NCBI RefSeq assembly: GCF_046348265.1
Contig: NZ_JAXMEO010000006.1
Origin: Pelomonas sp937871895
GTDB lineage: Bacteria > Pseudomonadota > Gammaproteobacteria > Burkholderiales > Burkholderiaceae_C
Reading direction: 5' to 3' (one strand)
DNA length: 64,000 nt
The notes under the pieces were generated by a model that was not told the DNA's origin, did not search any database, and saw only the letters and a list, made by a program, of their open reading frames with translations. The position numbers and the translations under genes were made by a program. Shown here piece by piece: positions 31,243 through 43,010 of the stretch; position 1 is the first letter of the stretch, and each line of letters starts with the position of its first letter.

Positions 31243-32604
31243 ATGACCTTGCCCGACCCCACCATCACCTATGTGTTGGCGCGTGTTGGCGGCGTGCCCA
31301 TTGCCGTCGCTGCGGCTGCGGTGCGCGCGGCACTGCCTATACCGCAGCAGTGGCATCGATTGCCTCGGCGCCAGGGCGCCATCGTCGGCGTGTTGCCCAC
31401 CGCCCAGGGGCCGCAGGCGCTGGTGGAGCTGTCCGCCTGGGTCGAACTGAGCGCGCCGCCCAGCGCCACCGGCGTGGCCCTGGTGCTGCAAGACGCCCAA
31501 GGCCGCAGCCTGGCAGTGCGCGTGGACGCGCTGGAGGGCCTGCACCGGGCCTTCCGAGACGGCGTGCGGCCCCTTTACCGCGACGATCGGGACGACGAAC
31601 TGTTCGCCGCCGTGCTGGTCAATCTCGGCCAAAGCGATGCCGAGCGTGAACCTCGGGTGGATGGCGTGTGTGTGCTGGAGGTGGAGCGGCTGATGCGCCT
31701 GGCCCAGTGCTGGGCCGAAGGGCTGGACCTGGCCTCAGCCGCCGCCGCTGCACGCGTCGACACAGCGCGTGGTGTGGGCGCCGCCCTGCATGCGGTGGTG
31801 CGGCTGGCCGCCACCGACGCCGGCGGCTCGGCCTTGCTGGCCGTGCCGGCACGCGAGGTGGCCGAGGTCTTGCCCTGCCCGGCCTTCACCCACCGCTGGG
31901 CCCCTGGCGGGATGACGGCCGGCATTGCCAGCTGGCGCGGCCGCGCCGTGGCCGTGCTGCGCCCAGCAGGCCTGGGCCTGCCCGCTGCCGACACACCGCC
32001 GCTGGCCCTGATGCTGGAGGACACCGAAGGGCGTGGCCTGCTGCTGCCGGTGTCCGAGATGCTGGGCTTGCACCTGCTGCCTGCTGACGCGACCGAGCCC
32101 GGCGACGGCTGGCTGACGCCCGCCCAAGACAGCCTGCACGGGCCGATCCGAACGCTCCGCACCCCGACGCTGCTGCGCAGCCTGCCAGAGGCGATCCTGA
32201 ACCCGGGCGAGGCGGTCGGCCCTGGCGCCCGGGCCCAGGCCGGCCCGCGCAACCCTGAGCCATTCTTGGTGTTCGATGCCGGGCACCGCTTCGCCCTGCC
32301 CATCTCGCAGGTGCATGCCGTGCTGGCCCGCCCGCCGGGCGTGGACGTGATCGACTGGCGCGACGAGCGTTTGCAGTTGGCGCCGGTGCCGGGTCTGCCC
32401 GCGCTGGCGCCTGGCGATGGCGGCTGCGTGATCGTCGTGGGTGCGCCGGGCCGCTTGGTCGCCTGGCGCATCAAGCGGCCGCACGCCTTCGTGCCCAGCC
32501 GCAGCGCAGAACTGCGTGACTGGCGTGGCCAGCGCGGGCCCGGCACGCAGTTGCTCTGTGTGGACGAGCCGGCCGCCACCTACCCGGTGCTGCAGGCGTC
32601 TTGA
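31243..32604 (+). CDS. Protein with three CheW-like domains
   Basis: CheW domains couple chemoreceptors to the CheA kinase. This 453-residue protein appears to hold three in tandem: about 8-150 (GAIVGVLPTAQGPQALVELS), about 185-310 (GIASWRGRAVAVLRP and GRGLLLPVSEMLGLHLL), and about 325-445 (FLVFDAGHRFALPISQVHAV). The copies are diverged from each other and from classical CheW. It starts two bases after the PAS-PAS receptor, so it probably scaffolds that receptor. No CheA, CheR, CheB or CheY is nearby. Confidence 0.78.
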   Translation: MTLPDPTITYVLARVGGVPIAVAAAAVRAALPIPQQWHRLPRRQGAIVGVLPTAQGPQALVELSAWVELSAPPSATGVALVLQDAQGRSLAVRVDALEGLHRAFRDGVRPLYRDDRDDELFAAVLVNLGQSDAEREPRVDGVCVLEVERLMRLAQCWAEGLDLASAAAAARVDTARGVGAALHAVVRLAATDAGGSALLAVPAREVAEVLPCPAFTHRWAPGGMTAGIASWRGRAVAVLRPAGLGLPAADTPPLALMLEDTEGRGLLLPVSEMLGLHLLPADATEPGDGWLTPAQDSLHGPIRTLRTPTLLRSLPEAILNPGEAVGPGARAQAGPRNPEPFLVFDAGHRFALPISQVHAVLARPPGVDVIDWRDERLQLAPVPGLPALAPGDGGCVIVVGAPGRLVAWRIKRPHAFVPSRSAELRDWRGQRGPGTQLLCVDEPAATYPVLQAS

Positions 32605-32680
32605 CGGCCGCGCACCAAGACGTCTCAGGCCCATCCGATACAGTCCGGCCCCTTGTAGTCGGGGCGTTTGAGGAGCAGCG

Positions 32681-33220
32681 ATGGCCATCTACCAGCTGGA
32701 CGAGCATCGTCCCCAGGTGTCCGAGTCCGCCTGGGTGGCCGAGAGCGCCGAAGTCATTGGCCGCGTCAGCCTGGCCGATGAGGTCAGCGTCTGGTACCAG
32801 GCCGTGCTGCGAGGCGACTCCGACAGCCTCAGCATTGGCGCCGGCAGCAACATCCAGGACGCTGCCGTGCTGCATGCCGACGCCGGCTTCCCACTGGTGC
32901 TGGGAGAACGCGTCACCGTCGGCCACCAAGCCATGCTGCACGGCTGCACGGTGGGCGACGAGAGCCTGATCGGCATCGGCGCCATCGTGCTGAACGGGGC
33001 CCGCATCGGGCGCCATTGCCTGGTGGGCGCCGGGGCGCTGGTGACCGAAGGCAAGGTCTTCCCCGACGGCTCGGTCATCATGGGTGCGCCCGCCAAGGCC
33101 GTGCGTGACTTGACGCCCGAACAGATTGAAGGCCTGCGCCGCAGCGCCCAGCATTACATCGGCAATGGCCGGCGCCATGCGGCTGGCCTGACCCGGATTG
33201 ACATCGCGAAGACCGTTTGA
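32681..33220 (+). CDS. Gamma-carbonic anhydrase family hexapeptide protein
   Basis: This 179-residue left-handed beta-helix protein (YrdA/PaaY type) has imperfect hexapeptide repeats through most of its length and three metal-ligand histidines at H65, H82 and H87, as in gamma-carbonic anhydrases. A Shine-Dalgarno-like AGGAG lies just before the ATG. The stop codon shares its last base with the hslO start. Many members have little measurable carbonic anhydrase activity, so the enzymatic role is uncertain. Confidence 0.9.
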   Translation: MAIYQLDEHRPQVSESAWVAESAEVIGRVSLADEVSVWYQAVLRGDSDSLSIGAGSNIQDAAVLHADAGFPLVLGERVTVGHQAMLHGCTVGDESLIGIGAIVLNGARIGRHCLVGAGALVTEGKVFPDGSVIMGAPAKAVRDLTPEQIEGLRRSAQHYIGNGRRHAAGLTRIDIAKTV

Positions 33221-34176
33221 TGAGTGAGCTGCACAAGTTTTTGTTTGAAGGTCTGCCGGTGCGCGGCATGCTGGTGCGTCTGACCGACGCTTGGCAAGAA
33301 ATGCTGGCGCGCCGCGAGGCCGGCCAGGAGCACCCCGCCGCGCTGCGTGACCTGCTGGGCGAGATGACGGCGGCCGCCGTGCTGATGCAGGCCAATATCA
33401 AGTTCAACGGCGCCTTGGTGCTGCAGGTGTTTGGGGACGGCCCGGTCAAGCTGGCCGTGGCCGAGGTGCAGCCGGACCTGAGCTTCCGCGCCACCGCCAA
33501 GCGGGTGGGCGACGTGAACGACGGCGACCGCCTCGAAGCCCTGCTCAACGTCCACGGCCAAGGCCGCTGTGCCATCACGCTCGACCCCAAGGACAAGTTC
33601 CCCGGCCAGCAGCCCTACCAAGGCGTGGTGCCGCTGCACGGCGACCAGCGCGAGCCGCTGCAGAAGATCTCCGAGGTGCTGGAGCACTACATGCTGCAGT
33701 CCGAGCAACTCGACACCAAGCTCGTGCTGGCGGCCAACGGCGAGATCGCGGCGGGGCTCTTGATCCAACGTCTGCCCATCGAGGGCGAAGGCAATCTGGA
33801 AGGGCGGCGCAATGAGGACGACATCGGCCTCTCCGACGCCTACAACCGCATCAGCATCCTGGCCAGCACGCTCACCTCAGAAGAGCTGTTGACCCTGGAC
33901 GCCAACACCATCCTGCGCCGTCTCTTTTGGGAAGAGGACCTGCGGCGCTTCGAGCCTCAACAGCCGCGCTTCGCCTGCACCTGCTCGCGTGAGCGCGTGG
34001 TGGGCATGCTGCGCGGCCTTGGGCGCCCGGAGGCCGACGACATCCTGGCCGAGTCCGGCCAGATCGAGATTGGCTGCGAGTTCTGCGGCCAGCACTACCG
34101 CTTCGATGCGGTGGACGTGGGCCAACTCTTCACGCCCGACCACGAGCAGGCAGCGGGCAGCGGGACGCTGCAGTAG
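33220..34176 (+). CDS. hslO: Redox-regulated chaperone Hsp33
   Basis: Hsp33 is a cytosolic holdase switched on by oxidation. The 318-residue protein starts MSELHKFLFE; I chose ATG 33220, which shares its A with the previous stop, over the TTG one codon upstream. The N-terminal domain has VRLTDAWQEML and NIKFNGALVLQVFGDGPVKL. The C-terminal redox switch has the four zinc cysteines in FACTCSRERV and IGCEFCGQHY (pattern CxC...CxxC). It converges with the NR-kinase-like gene, eight bases apart. Confidence 0.97.
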   Translation: MSELHKFLFEGLPVRGMLVRLTDAWQEMLARREAGQEHPAALRDLLGEMTAAAVLMQANIKFNGALVLQVFGDGPVKLAVAEVQPDLSFRATAKRVGDVNDGDRLEALLNVHGQGRCAITLDPKDKFPGQQPYQGVVPLHGDQREPLQKISEVLEHYMLQSEQLDTKLVLAANGEIAAGLLIQRLPIEGEGNLEGRRNEDDIGLSDAYNRISILASTLTSEELLTLDANTILRRLFWEEDLRRFEPQQPRFACTCSRERVVGMLRGLGRPEADDILAESGQIEIGCEFCGQHYRFDAVDVGQLFTPDHEQAAGSGTLQ

Positions 34177-34184
34177 CAGCGGGC

Positions 34185-34688
34185 TTAGCGCCGCAGCGCT
34201 TTCAACGCCAGAGTCAGACGGTCGGCGCCCGCCACGTCGTGCCAGGCCAGCCCATGCGCGGCCAGCGTCGCGCGCAGCCGGGCGTCGAACCTCGCCCGCA
34301 CCTCGGGCCCGTCACGCTGTACGCCATCGGCCTCCCAAGGCAGGTCAGGCGCGCAGAGCAGGATCACGTCACAGCGGCGCTGAAACGCCAGCGCCTCAGA
34401 CAGCAAGCTGTCGTCCTGGAAGTAGTGCTGGCTGCACAGCGCCGTGATCAAGGGCGTGGTGTCGGCAAAGACCCAAGGGCCGGTGGCCCCGTCGATACGG
34501 CGTGCCTGCTCGGCCGCGATGGCCGCTTGCTCGTGCTGTTGCGGTGTGCGGCCGTGGGCGTCACACCACTCGCGCAGGTACTCGGGCACATAGCTGCCGC
34601 CCAGGTGCTCGGCCAAGGCCTGGCCCAAGCTGGACTTGCCGGTGCACTCGGCGCCCAGCAAGGCCACAACGACGCGGGGCGCGCTCAC
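34185..34688 (-). CDS. NadR-type nicotinamide riboside kinase-like ATPase
   Basis: This 167-residue P-loop protein starts at GTG 34688, which overlaps the pnuC stop (GTGA). Walker A is GAECTGKSS (residues 12-20), followed by YVPEYLREWCDAHGRTP and FADTTPLITALC, like the kinase domain of NadR. It lacks the adenylyltransferase and helix-turn-helix domains of full NadR. Next to pnuC it most likely phosphorylates imported nicotinamide riboside to NMN, trapping it in the cell. Confidence 0.85.
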   Translation of the reverse strand: MSAPRVVVALLGAECTGKSSLGQALAEHLGGSYVPEYLREWCDAHGRTPQQHEQAAIAAEQARRIDGATGPWVFADTTPLITALCSQHYFQDDSLLSEALAFQRRCDVILLCAPDLPWEADGVQRDGPEVRARFDARLRATLAAHGLAWHDVAGADRLTLALKALRR

Positions 34689-35302
34689 GCGGCAGCCTGC
34701 CGCCACGCGCGCCAGCCCAACACGCTCATGGGTATGAAGCCGGCATACAGCAGCACGGTCAGCCAGTAGCCCTTGATGCCAAACAGCACCACGCTGACGG
34801 CATTGACCACGATCCAGGTCGGCCAGTTCTCCTCGTACTTGCGCGCCAGCAGCCACTGGCCCAAGAGGCTGGCGACGGTGGGGAAGGCGTCCCAGTAGGG
34901 CAAGGGTGAATCAGTGACCCGCGCGAGGAATGCGCCGAGCAGTGGCCAGGCCGCCAGGGTCAGCAGCACCGGCACGCGCAAGCCCGCCGCGCCTAAGCGG
35001 CGCGGGGCGAGCGTGTCGCCCTCAGCCGTGCGGCCAAAGCGCCACTGCCACCAGCCCCAGCCGGCCAGCGCGATGAAGACGAGCTGCAGGCCCGCCTCGC
35101 CGTACAGCTTGCCGTCCAGGAAGAGCGCGAAGTAAAGCAGCGAGCTGAGGATGGCCAGCGGCCAGGCCAGCAGATGCACCCGGATGTTGCACACCACCAT
35201 CCAGACCGCGAGCACAAAGGCGATCAGCTCCAGCCAGGAGATCGGGGAACCAAGGGCGGTGAAGGCCGGCGCCAGCAGGGCGGCCCAAAGCGCAGCGAGC
35301 AT
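34685..35302 (-). CDS. pnuC: Nicotinamide riboside transporter PnuC
   Basis: This 205-residue membrane protein has about seven hydrophobic helices. Family motifs are visible: SWLELIAFVLAVWMVVCNIR near the N-terminus, LYGEAGLQLVFIALAGWGWW in the middle, and LLARKYEENWPTWIVVNAVS (the NWPxW vitamin-site region). PnuC moves nicotinamide riboside by facilitated diffusion; the downstream kinase-like gene would trap it. It starts three bases beyond the ftsB stop. Confidence 0.93.
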   Translation of the reverse strand: MLAALWAALLAPAFTALGSPISWLELIAFVLAVWMVVCNIRVHLLAWPLAILSSLLYFALFLDGKLYGEAGLQLVFIALAGWGWWQWRFGRTAEGDTLAPRRLGAAGLRVPVLLTLAAWPLLGAFLARVTDSPLPYWDAFPTVASLLGQWLLARKYEENWPTWIVVNAVSVVLFGIKGYWLTVLLYAGFIPMSVLGWRAWRQAAA

Positions 35303-35305
35303 CAG

Positions 35306-35578
35306 TCAGCGGCGCTGGTACTGGACGAAGACTTCGTCGGGCTTGATGAAGCCGAGCTCGGTGCGGGCCTTCTCTTCGACCATCTCCAGCCCCTCGCGCA
35401 GGTCGCGCAGCTCGGCCAGGATCTGGGCGTTGCGGGCGCGAGCCTTGTCGTTCTCGGCCTGGGCCTGGGTCAGCTCCTGTCGCAGCTGGGTGACGCGCGG
35501 CAGGCTGCCTTTGCCAAACCAGAGCTGAGCCTGGATGGCGAGCAGGAAGGCAGCGAGCAAGACGGCGAGGAGCTTCAT
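35306..35578 (-). CDS. ftsB: Cell division protein FtsB
   Basis: This 90-residue bitopic protein has one N-terminal membrane helix (about residues 3-20, LLAVLLAAFLLAIQAQLWFG) and a periplasmic coiled coil (about 28-72) ending in ARTELGFIKPDEVFVQY, typical of FtsB. It joins FtsL and FtsQ in the divisome. The pyrG-kdsA-eno-ftsB order is widely conserved in proteobacteria. A strong terminator separates it from eno, so it may have its own promoter. Confidence 0.95.
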   Translation of the reverse strand: MKLLAVLLAAFLLAIQAQLWFGKGSLPRVTQLRQELTQAQAENDKARARNAQILAELRDLREGLEMVEEKARTELGFIKPDEVFVQYQRR

Positions 35579-35635
35579 CGCGGGAGCGGGGGGTGGCGGC
35601 GCGATTGTGGCGCAAGAACGATGCGGAACCCATCA

Positions 35636-35671
35636 GCAAAAACGCCCCGGAGCGGAGGCTGCGGGGCGTTT
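35636..35671 (-). terminator. Intrinsic terminator after eno
   Basis: On the minus strand a 9-bp stem AAACGCCCC / GGGGCGTTT (35663-35671 with 35640-35648) encloses a 14-base loop and runs straight into a T-run (35644-35640 and on). It lies about 12 bases past the enolase stop, a textbook rho-independent terminator. Confidence 0.85.
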
Positions 35672-35683
35672 GCTTTGGGGTGC

Positions 35684-36970
<1,287 letters not shown>

Positions 36971-37076
36971 TCAATGGTCTCCAGTTGGGTCAGGGTGATC
37001 TAGTTCGGGCACAAAACAAGCGGGGCGCAGTGTGCCAAAACGGGGTTACATGGGTGGAACAAGCTGAGGGGCGGCT

Positions 37077-37933
<857 letters not shown>

Positions 37934-37934
<1 letters not shown>

Positions 37935-39568
37935 CAGGCTGCCTTCTGCTTTTGGCTCAGCGCCGCCTTGACGAAGGCGGTGAAGAGCGGGTGGCCGCCC
38001 CAAGGCGTGGACTTGAACTCGGGGTGGAACTGCACGCCGACGAACCAGGGGTGCACATCGCGCGGCAGCTCGACGATCTCGGTCAGCTTTTCGCGCTGGG
38101 TGATGGCCGAGATCACGAGCCCGGCCTGCTGGAGGCGGTCGAGGTAGTGCTCGTTGGCCTCGTAGCGGTGGCGGTGGCGCTCGGTCACGACCTTGCCGTA
38201 GATGTCATAGGCCAGGGTGCCGGGTTTGACGTCGGAGCTCTGGGCGCCGAGGCGCATGGTGCCGCCGAGGTCGGAGTTGGCGTCGCGCTTCTGGATGGAA
38301 CCGTCGGCGTCCTGCCACTCGTCGATCAGGGCGATGACGGGGTGGGGCGTCTCGGGGTCGAACTCGGTGGAGTTGGCGCCCTCCAGACCGGCCTTGTGGC
38401 GCGCGTACTCGATGGTGGCGACCTGCATGCCCAGGCAAATGCCGAGGTAGGGCAGCTTGTGCTCGCGCGCAAACTGGGCCGCGAGGATCTTGCCCTCCAC
38501 GCCGCGCTTGCCGAAGCCGCCGGGCACCAGGATGGCGTCGAACTGGGCGAGCTGGCCGATGTTCTCAAGCGTCAGGGTCTCGGTGTCCAGGTACTCGATC
38601 TTGACGCCGGCATGGTTGTGGATGCCCGCGTGGCGCAGCGCCTCGTTGAGCGACTTGTACGAGTCAGACAGCTCGGTGTACTTGCCGCACATGGCGATGG
38701 TGACCGCGTGCTTGGGGTTCTCGACCTCGTAGACCAGGGTGTCCCAACGCTTCAGATCGGCCGGCTTGGTGGACAGCTGCAGCTTGGTGCAGATCAGCTG
38801 GTCCAGCCCCTGCTGATGCAGGACACGCGGCACCTTGTAGATGGTGTTCACGTCCCACATCGAGATCACGCCGTACTCGGCGACGTTGGTGAAGAGCGAA
38901 ATCTTCTCCCGCTCGTCGTCGGGGATCGCGCGGTCGGCGCGGCAGATCAGCGCATCGGGCTGGATGCCGATCTCGCGCAGCTTCTGCACCGTGTGCTGGG
39001 TCGGCTTGGTCTTGAGCTCACCAGCGGCCGCAATCCAGGGCACATAGGTCAGGTGGACGAAGGCGACGTTGTTGGGCCCGGTCTTGAGGCTGAGCTGCCG
39101 CGCGGCTTCCAGGAAGGGCAGGGACTCGATGTCGCCCACCGTGCCGCCGATCTCGACGATGGCGACGTCAACACCCTCGGCGCCGCGTTTGATGAATTCC
39201 TGGATCTCGTTGGTGACGTGAGGGATCACCTGCACCGTCTTGCCGAGGTAGTCGCCGCGGCGCTCCTTCTCCAGCACGGACTTGTAGATCTGCCCGGTGG
39301 TGAAGTTGTTGGACCGCTTCATCCGCGTGGTGATGAAGCGCTCGTAATGGCCGAGGTCGAGGTCGGTCTCAGCGCCGTCGTCGGTCACGAAGACCTCGCC
39401 GTGCTGGAACGGCGACATCGTGCCGGGGTCGACGTTGAGGTAGGGATCGAGCTTGAGGAGGGTGACCTGCAGGCCGCGCGATTCGAGGATGGCCGCCAGG
39501 GAAGCCGATGCAACGCCCTTGCCGAGCGAAGACACCACACCGCCAGTGACGAAGACGTATTTGGTCAT
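37934..39568 (-). CDS. pyrG: CTP synthase
   Basis: PyrG aminates UTP to CTP using ATP and glutamine. The 544 residues have the N-terminal amidoligase domain (KYVFVTGGVVSSLGKGVASA; DPYLNVDPGTMSPFQHGEVF) and a C-terminal class I glutaminase domain with the catalytic cysteine in YLGICLGMQ and the final HPEF motif. It begins the pyrG-kdsA-eno group, and the ATGA overlap with kdsA implies coupled translation. Confidence 0.98.
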
Positions 39569-39620
39569 GTCTCAGCAGCGCCCACGGTCACGGGCGCTGA
39601 GGTGGAAATTTGGATTGTAT

Positions 39621-40424
39621 TCAAGCCCCCGAGGGGCCCAGGGCAGCGAGCACCCGCGCTGCCGTCTCATCGGGCTTCTCGAAGGGGAAAAGGTGGCCGC
39701 CTTCGACCCAGTGGAACCGCTCGCCGACAAGGGCGCGGCTGGCCTCGTGGCCGGCCTGGCGCAGCTCGACTGACTGGGTGCCACCAAAGAAGTCGATAGC
39801 GCAGCGCGGCGGGTAGCGCTTCAGCAGGCGCGGCACATAGGCCGGCAGCGTGGCGTAGATGCGGCTCTCCACCTCGCGCTCGAAGCGCAGGCGCACCTCG
39901 CCGCCGCGCTCTTCGAAGCCGCAGGCCAGGTAGTCGTCCAGTACACGCGGGTCCCAGCGGGCAAACATGGGCTTGCTGCTGAAGTGCGCGCGCACGGCCG
40001 CGCGGTCGGGCCAGCTTTGGCGGCGCTTGGCCGCGATGGCTGCGGGCGGGACGCGGTGGACGAGGCCGGTGAGCTGGCTCCAGGCCAGGATGGCCGCACG
40101 CCAGCCAGCGACGACGGGAGAGTCGAGCAGGACGAGGTGTTTCACCAGCTCGGGTCGCCGGCAGGCAACGAGCAGGCTGAGCAGGCCGCCGAGTGAGTGG
40201 CCAACCAACACCACAGGGCCATCGGGCTGCACGTCGCGCTCGATGAAGTCGATCAACTGCCCGCGCATGCCACGCCAGTCCTGCTGGACCGGGTAGCGCG
40301 GGTCATGGCCAAAGCGGTCCAGCGCCTCGACGCGCCAGCCGGCTGCGCGCCAGGTCTCGAACAGCACGCGGTAGCAGCCGGCGGGGTAGCTGTTGGCGTG
40401 GCTGAAGACGAGGGTGCCGGGCAT
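39621..40424 (-). CDS. Alpha/beta hydrolase
   Basis: This 267-residue alpha/beta-fold hydrolase has the nucleophile elbow GHSLGG (S77) and a C-terminal catalytic histidine near H244 (EGGHLFPF). An N-terminal SHANSYPAG forms the oxyanion region. No signal peptide is visible, so it is probably cytosolic. It starts six bases after the mutS stop and could be co-transcribed with it. The substrate is unknown. Confidence 0.85.
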   Translation of the reverse strand: MPGTLVFSHANSYPAGCYRVLFETWRAAGWRVEALDRFGHDPRYPVQQDWRGMRGQLIDFIERDVQPDGPVVLVGHSLGGLLSLLVACRRPELVKHLVLLDSPVVAGWRAAILAWSQLTGLVHRVPPAAIAAKRRQSWPDRAAVRAHFSSKPMFARWDPRVLDDYLACGFEERGGEVRLRFEREVESRIYATLPAYVPRLLKRYPPRCAIDFFGGTQSVELRQAGHEASRALVGERFHWVEGGHLFPFEKPDETAARVLAALGPSGA

Positions 40425-40430
40425 GGGGTG

Positions 40431-42992
40431 TTAGCGGGCCAGGGCTTTGAGACGGTAGAGCGCGTCCAGTGCCTCGCGCGGGGTCAGCGCGTCGGGGTCG
40501 AGCGCTGACAGCGCCGTTTGAATGGGGTCGGGCTCGGGAGCTGGGGGCGGTGCGGGCGGGGCGGCAAAGAGGTCGAACTGCTCGTCGCCCGCTGCCGAGC
40601 GGGTTTCCAGCGCTTCGAGCGTCGCGCGCGCCTGGCGGATCAAGCTTGCCGGCATGCCGGCCAAGCGCGCCACCTGCACGCCATAGCTGCGGCTGGCGGG
40701 CCCGGCTTGGAGCTCGTGCAGGAAGACGATGTCGTCCCCGCTCTCCACGGCCGAAACGTGCCAGTTCTGCGCCTCGCGGTGCTTGGCCGGAAACTCGGTC
40801 AGCTCGAAGTAGTGCGTGGCAAAGAGCGTGAAGGCGCGCGTCTTGTCGTGCAGGTGCGTGGCGATGCTGCTGGCCAGCGCCAGGCCATCGAAGGTCGAGG
40901 TGCCGCGCCCGATCTCGTCCATCAACACGAGCGACTGTTCGGTCGCCGCATGCAGGATGGCGGCGGCCTCGGTCATTTCCAGCATGAAGGTGGACTGCGC
41001 GTTGGCCAGGTCGTCGGCCGCGCCGATGCGGGTGTGGATGGCGTCCATGGGCCCGAGCCGGCAGCGCGTGGCCGGCACATAGCTGCCGATGCTGGCCAGC
41101 AAGGCGATCAAGGCCACCTGGCGCATGAAGGTGCTCTTGCCGCCCATGTTGGGGCCGGTGATGACGAGCATGCGCGTGCGGGCATCGAGCCGGCAGTCGT
41201 TGGGCATGAACTCGGCCCCGCTGGTCTCGGCCAGGCGCGCCTGCACGACCGGGTGGCGGCCGGCCTCGATCTCCATGCAGGGCTGGCCGACGAACTCGGG
41301 TCGGCACCAGTTCAGGGTGCCGGCGCGCTCGGCCAAGGTGGCCAAGAGGTCCAGCCCGGCCAGCGCGCGGGCCAGTTGGGTCAGCGGGCCGATCTGGGCG
41401 TTCAGCGCATCGATGACCTGTTCGTACAGCAGCTTCTCGCGGGCCAGCGCGCGCTCTTGGGCCGAGAGGGCCTTGTCCTCGAAGGCCTTGAGCTCCGGCG
41501 TGATGAAGCGCTCGGCGTTCTTCAGCGTCTGGCGGCGCTGGTAGTCCATCGGCACCTTGTCGAGCCCGCTGCTGGTGACCTCGATGTAGAAGCCGTGCAC
41601 GCGGTTGAACTGCACGCGCAGATTGGCAATCCCGGTGCGGGCACGCTCGCGGGTTTCCAGGTCGAGCAGGAAGCCGTCGCAGTTGCTCTGGATTGCGCGC
41701 AGCTCGTCGAGCTCGGCGTCAAAGCCATCGGCGATCACGCCGCCGTCGCGGGGCAGCAGCGCGGGCTCAGGCGCAATGGCGCGTTCTAGCAGGGTGAGGA
41801 TGTCGGCCGGGGGCTGCAGTGCCGCTGACAGCAGCGCAGGCGGGGTGGTGGCTCGGATGGCGGGCAAGTGCTGCAGCGTTGCGCGCAGGCCCGTCAGCTC
41901 GCGCGGGCGCACCTGGCGCAGCGCGATGCGGGCGGCGATGCGCTCGACGTCGGACACATGCTTGAGCGCATCGCGCAGCGGCTCAAAGCCCAGGGCCAGC
42001 AGCTCAGTAATGGCAGCGTGCCGGCTTTGCGCCTCGGTGCGGTCGCGCTGCGGGTGGAGCAGGGCGTGGCGCAGCGCGCGGCTGCCCATGCCGGTGCGGC
42101 AGGTGTCCAGCAGCGAGAAGAGCGTGGGCGAGGTCTCGCCGCGCAGGGTCAGGGTCAGCTCCAGGTTGCGCTGCGTCGCGGGCGGCAGGTCGATCAGCTC
42201 GCTGGCGCGCTGCACGCGCAAGCTCTGCACGTGGGCCAGTGCTCGGCCCTGGGTGTGCTCGGCAAAGGCCAGCAGGCAGCTGGCGGCGGTGTGGGCGAGC
42301 GGCAGGTCCTGGGCATTGAAGCCTTGCAGGCTCTGGGTGCGCAGTTGCTCGCAGAGTTTGCGGTTGCCGAGTTGGGCGTCGAACTGCCAGCCCGGTCTGT
42401 TCGTCACCGGCCAGCGTCCGGCCAGTACGGCTGACGGCACCCGCTCGCGGTCCACGAGAATTTCAGCCGGCGCGAGGCGAGCGAGCCAGCCGGGCAACTC
42501 GGTGTCGCTGCACTCCGACAGGCCTATTTCGCCCTGGGTGATGGACAGCCACGCCAGGCCGAAGCGACGGCCGCTGCCAGCCACGGCCAGCAGCACGGCG
42601 TCCTGCTTGTCGGCCAGCAGCTCGGTGTCGGTGATGGTGCCGGGCGTGACGACGCGCACCACCTTGCGCTCGACCGGCCCTTTGCTCGCGCCGACTTCGC
42701 CGACCTGTTCGGCAATCGCCACCGCTTCGCCCAGCTTGATCAGCTTGGCCAGGTAGCTCTCCAGCGCATGCACCGGCACACCAGCCATCACCACAGGCTC
42801 GCCAGCGCTTTGGCCGCGCTGGGTCAGGGTCAGGTCCAGCAGCGCGGCGGCCTTGCGGGCGTCGTCGTAAAAGACCTCGTAGAAATCGCCCATCCGGTAC
42901 AGCAGCAGGGTGTCCGGGAAGTCGGCTTTGAGGCCCAGGTACTGGGCCATCATGGGGGTGTGGGCGGACTCGGGGGCGGCTGCGGCTTTCAT
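40431..42992 (-). CDS. mutS: DNA mismatch repair protein MutS
   Basis: MutS recognises mismatches and starts repair with MutL (also in this window). From ATG 42992 it has 853 residues, the same as E. coli MutS; the longer frame runs through a hairpin. Visible are the mismatch-contact motif GDFYE (F37, E39), the core and clamp domains, Walker A GPNMGGKST (613-621), Walker B LVLMDEIGRGTSTFDGLALA and a C-terminal tail for oligomerisation. Confidence 0.98.
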   Translation of the reverse strand: MKAAAAPESAHTPMMAQYLGLKADFPDTLLLYRMGDFYEVFYDDARKAAALLDLTLTQRGQSAGEPVVMAGVPVHALESYLAKLIKLGEAVAIAEQVGEVGASKGPVERKVVRVVTPGTITDTELLADKQDAVLLAVAGSGRRFGLAWLSITQGEIGLSECSDTELPGWLARLAPAEILVDRERVPSAVLAGRWPVTNRPGWQFDAQLGNRKLCEQLRTQSLQGFNAQDLPLAHTAASCLLAFAEHTQGRALAHVQSLRVQRASELIDLPPATQRNLELTLTLRGETSPTLFSLLDTCRTGMGSRALRHALLHPQRDRTEAQSRHAAITELLALGFEPLRDALKHVSDVERIAARIALRQVRPRELTGLRATLQHLPAIRATTPPALLSAALQPPADILTLLERAIAPEPALLPRDGGVIADGFDAELDELRAIQSNCDGFLLDLETRERARTGIANLRVQFNRVHGFYIEVTSSGLDKVPMDYQRRQTLKNAERFITPELKAFEDKALSAQERALAREKLLYEQVIDALNAQIGPLTQLARALAGLDLLATLAERAGTLNWCRPEFVGQPCMEIEAGRHPVVQARLAETSGAEFMPNDCRLDARTRMLVITGPNMGGKSTFMRQVALIALLASIGSYVPATRCRLGPMDAIHTRIGAADDLANAQSTFMLEMTEAAAILHAATEQSLVLMDEIGRGTSTFDGLALASSIATHLHDKTRAFTLFATHYFELTEFPAKHREAQNWHVSAVESGDDIVFLHELQAGPASRSYGVQVARLAGMPASLIRQARATLEALETRSAAGDEQFDLFAAPPAPPPAPEPDPIQTALSALDPDALTPREALDALYRLKALAR

Positions 42993-43010
42993 GGGCCGGC
43001 GCATTATCCG

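Noticed and set aside
32605..32680. A small RNA or riboswitch between the triple-CheW and carbonic-anhydrase-like genes
   Set aside because: The 76 bases show no stable long stem or known riboswitch core; only a ribosome-binding site can be supported.
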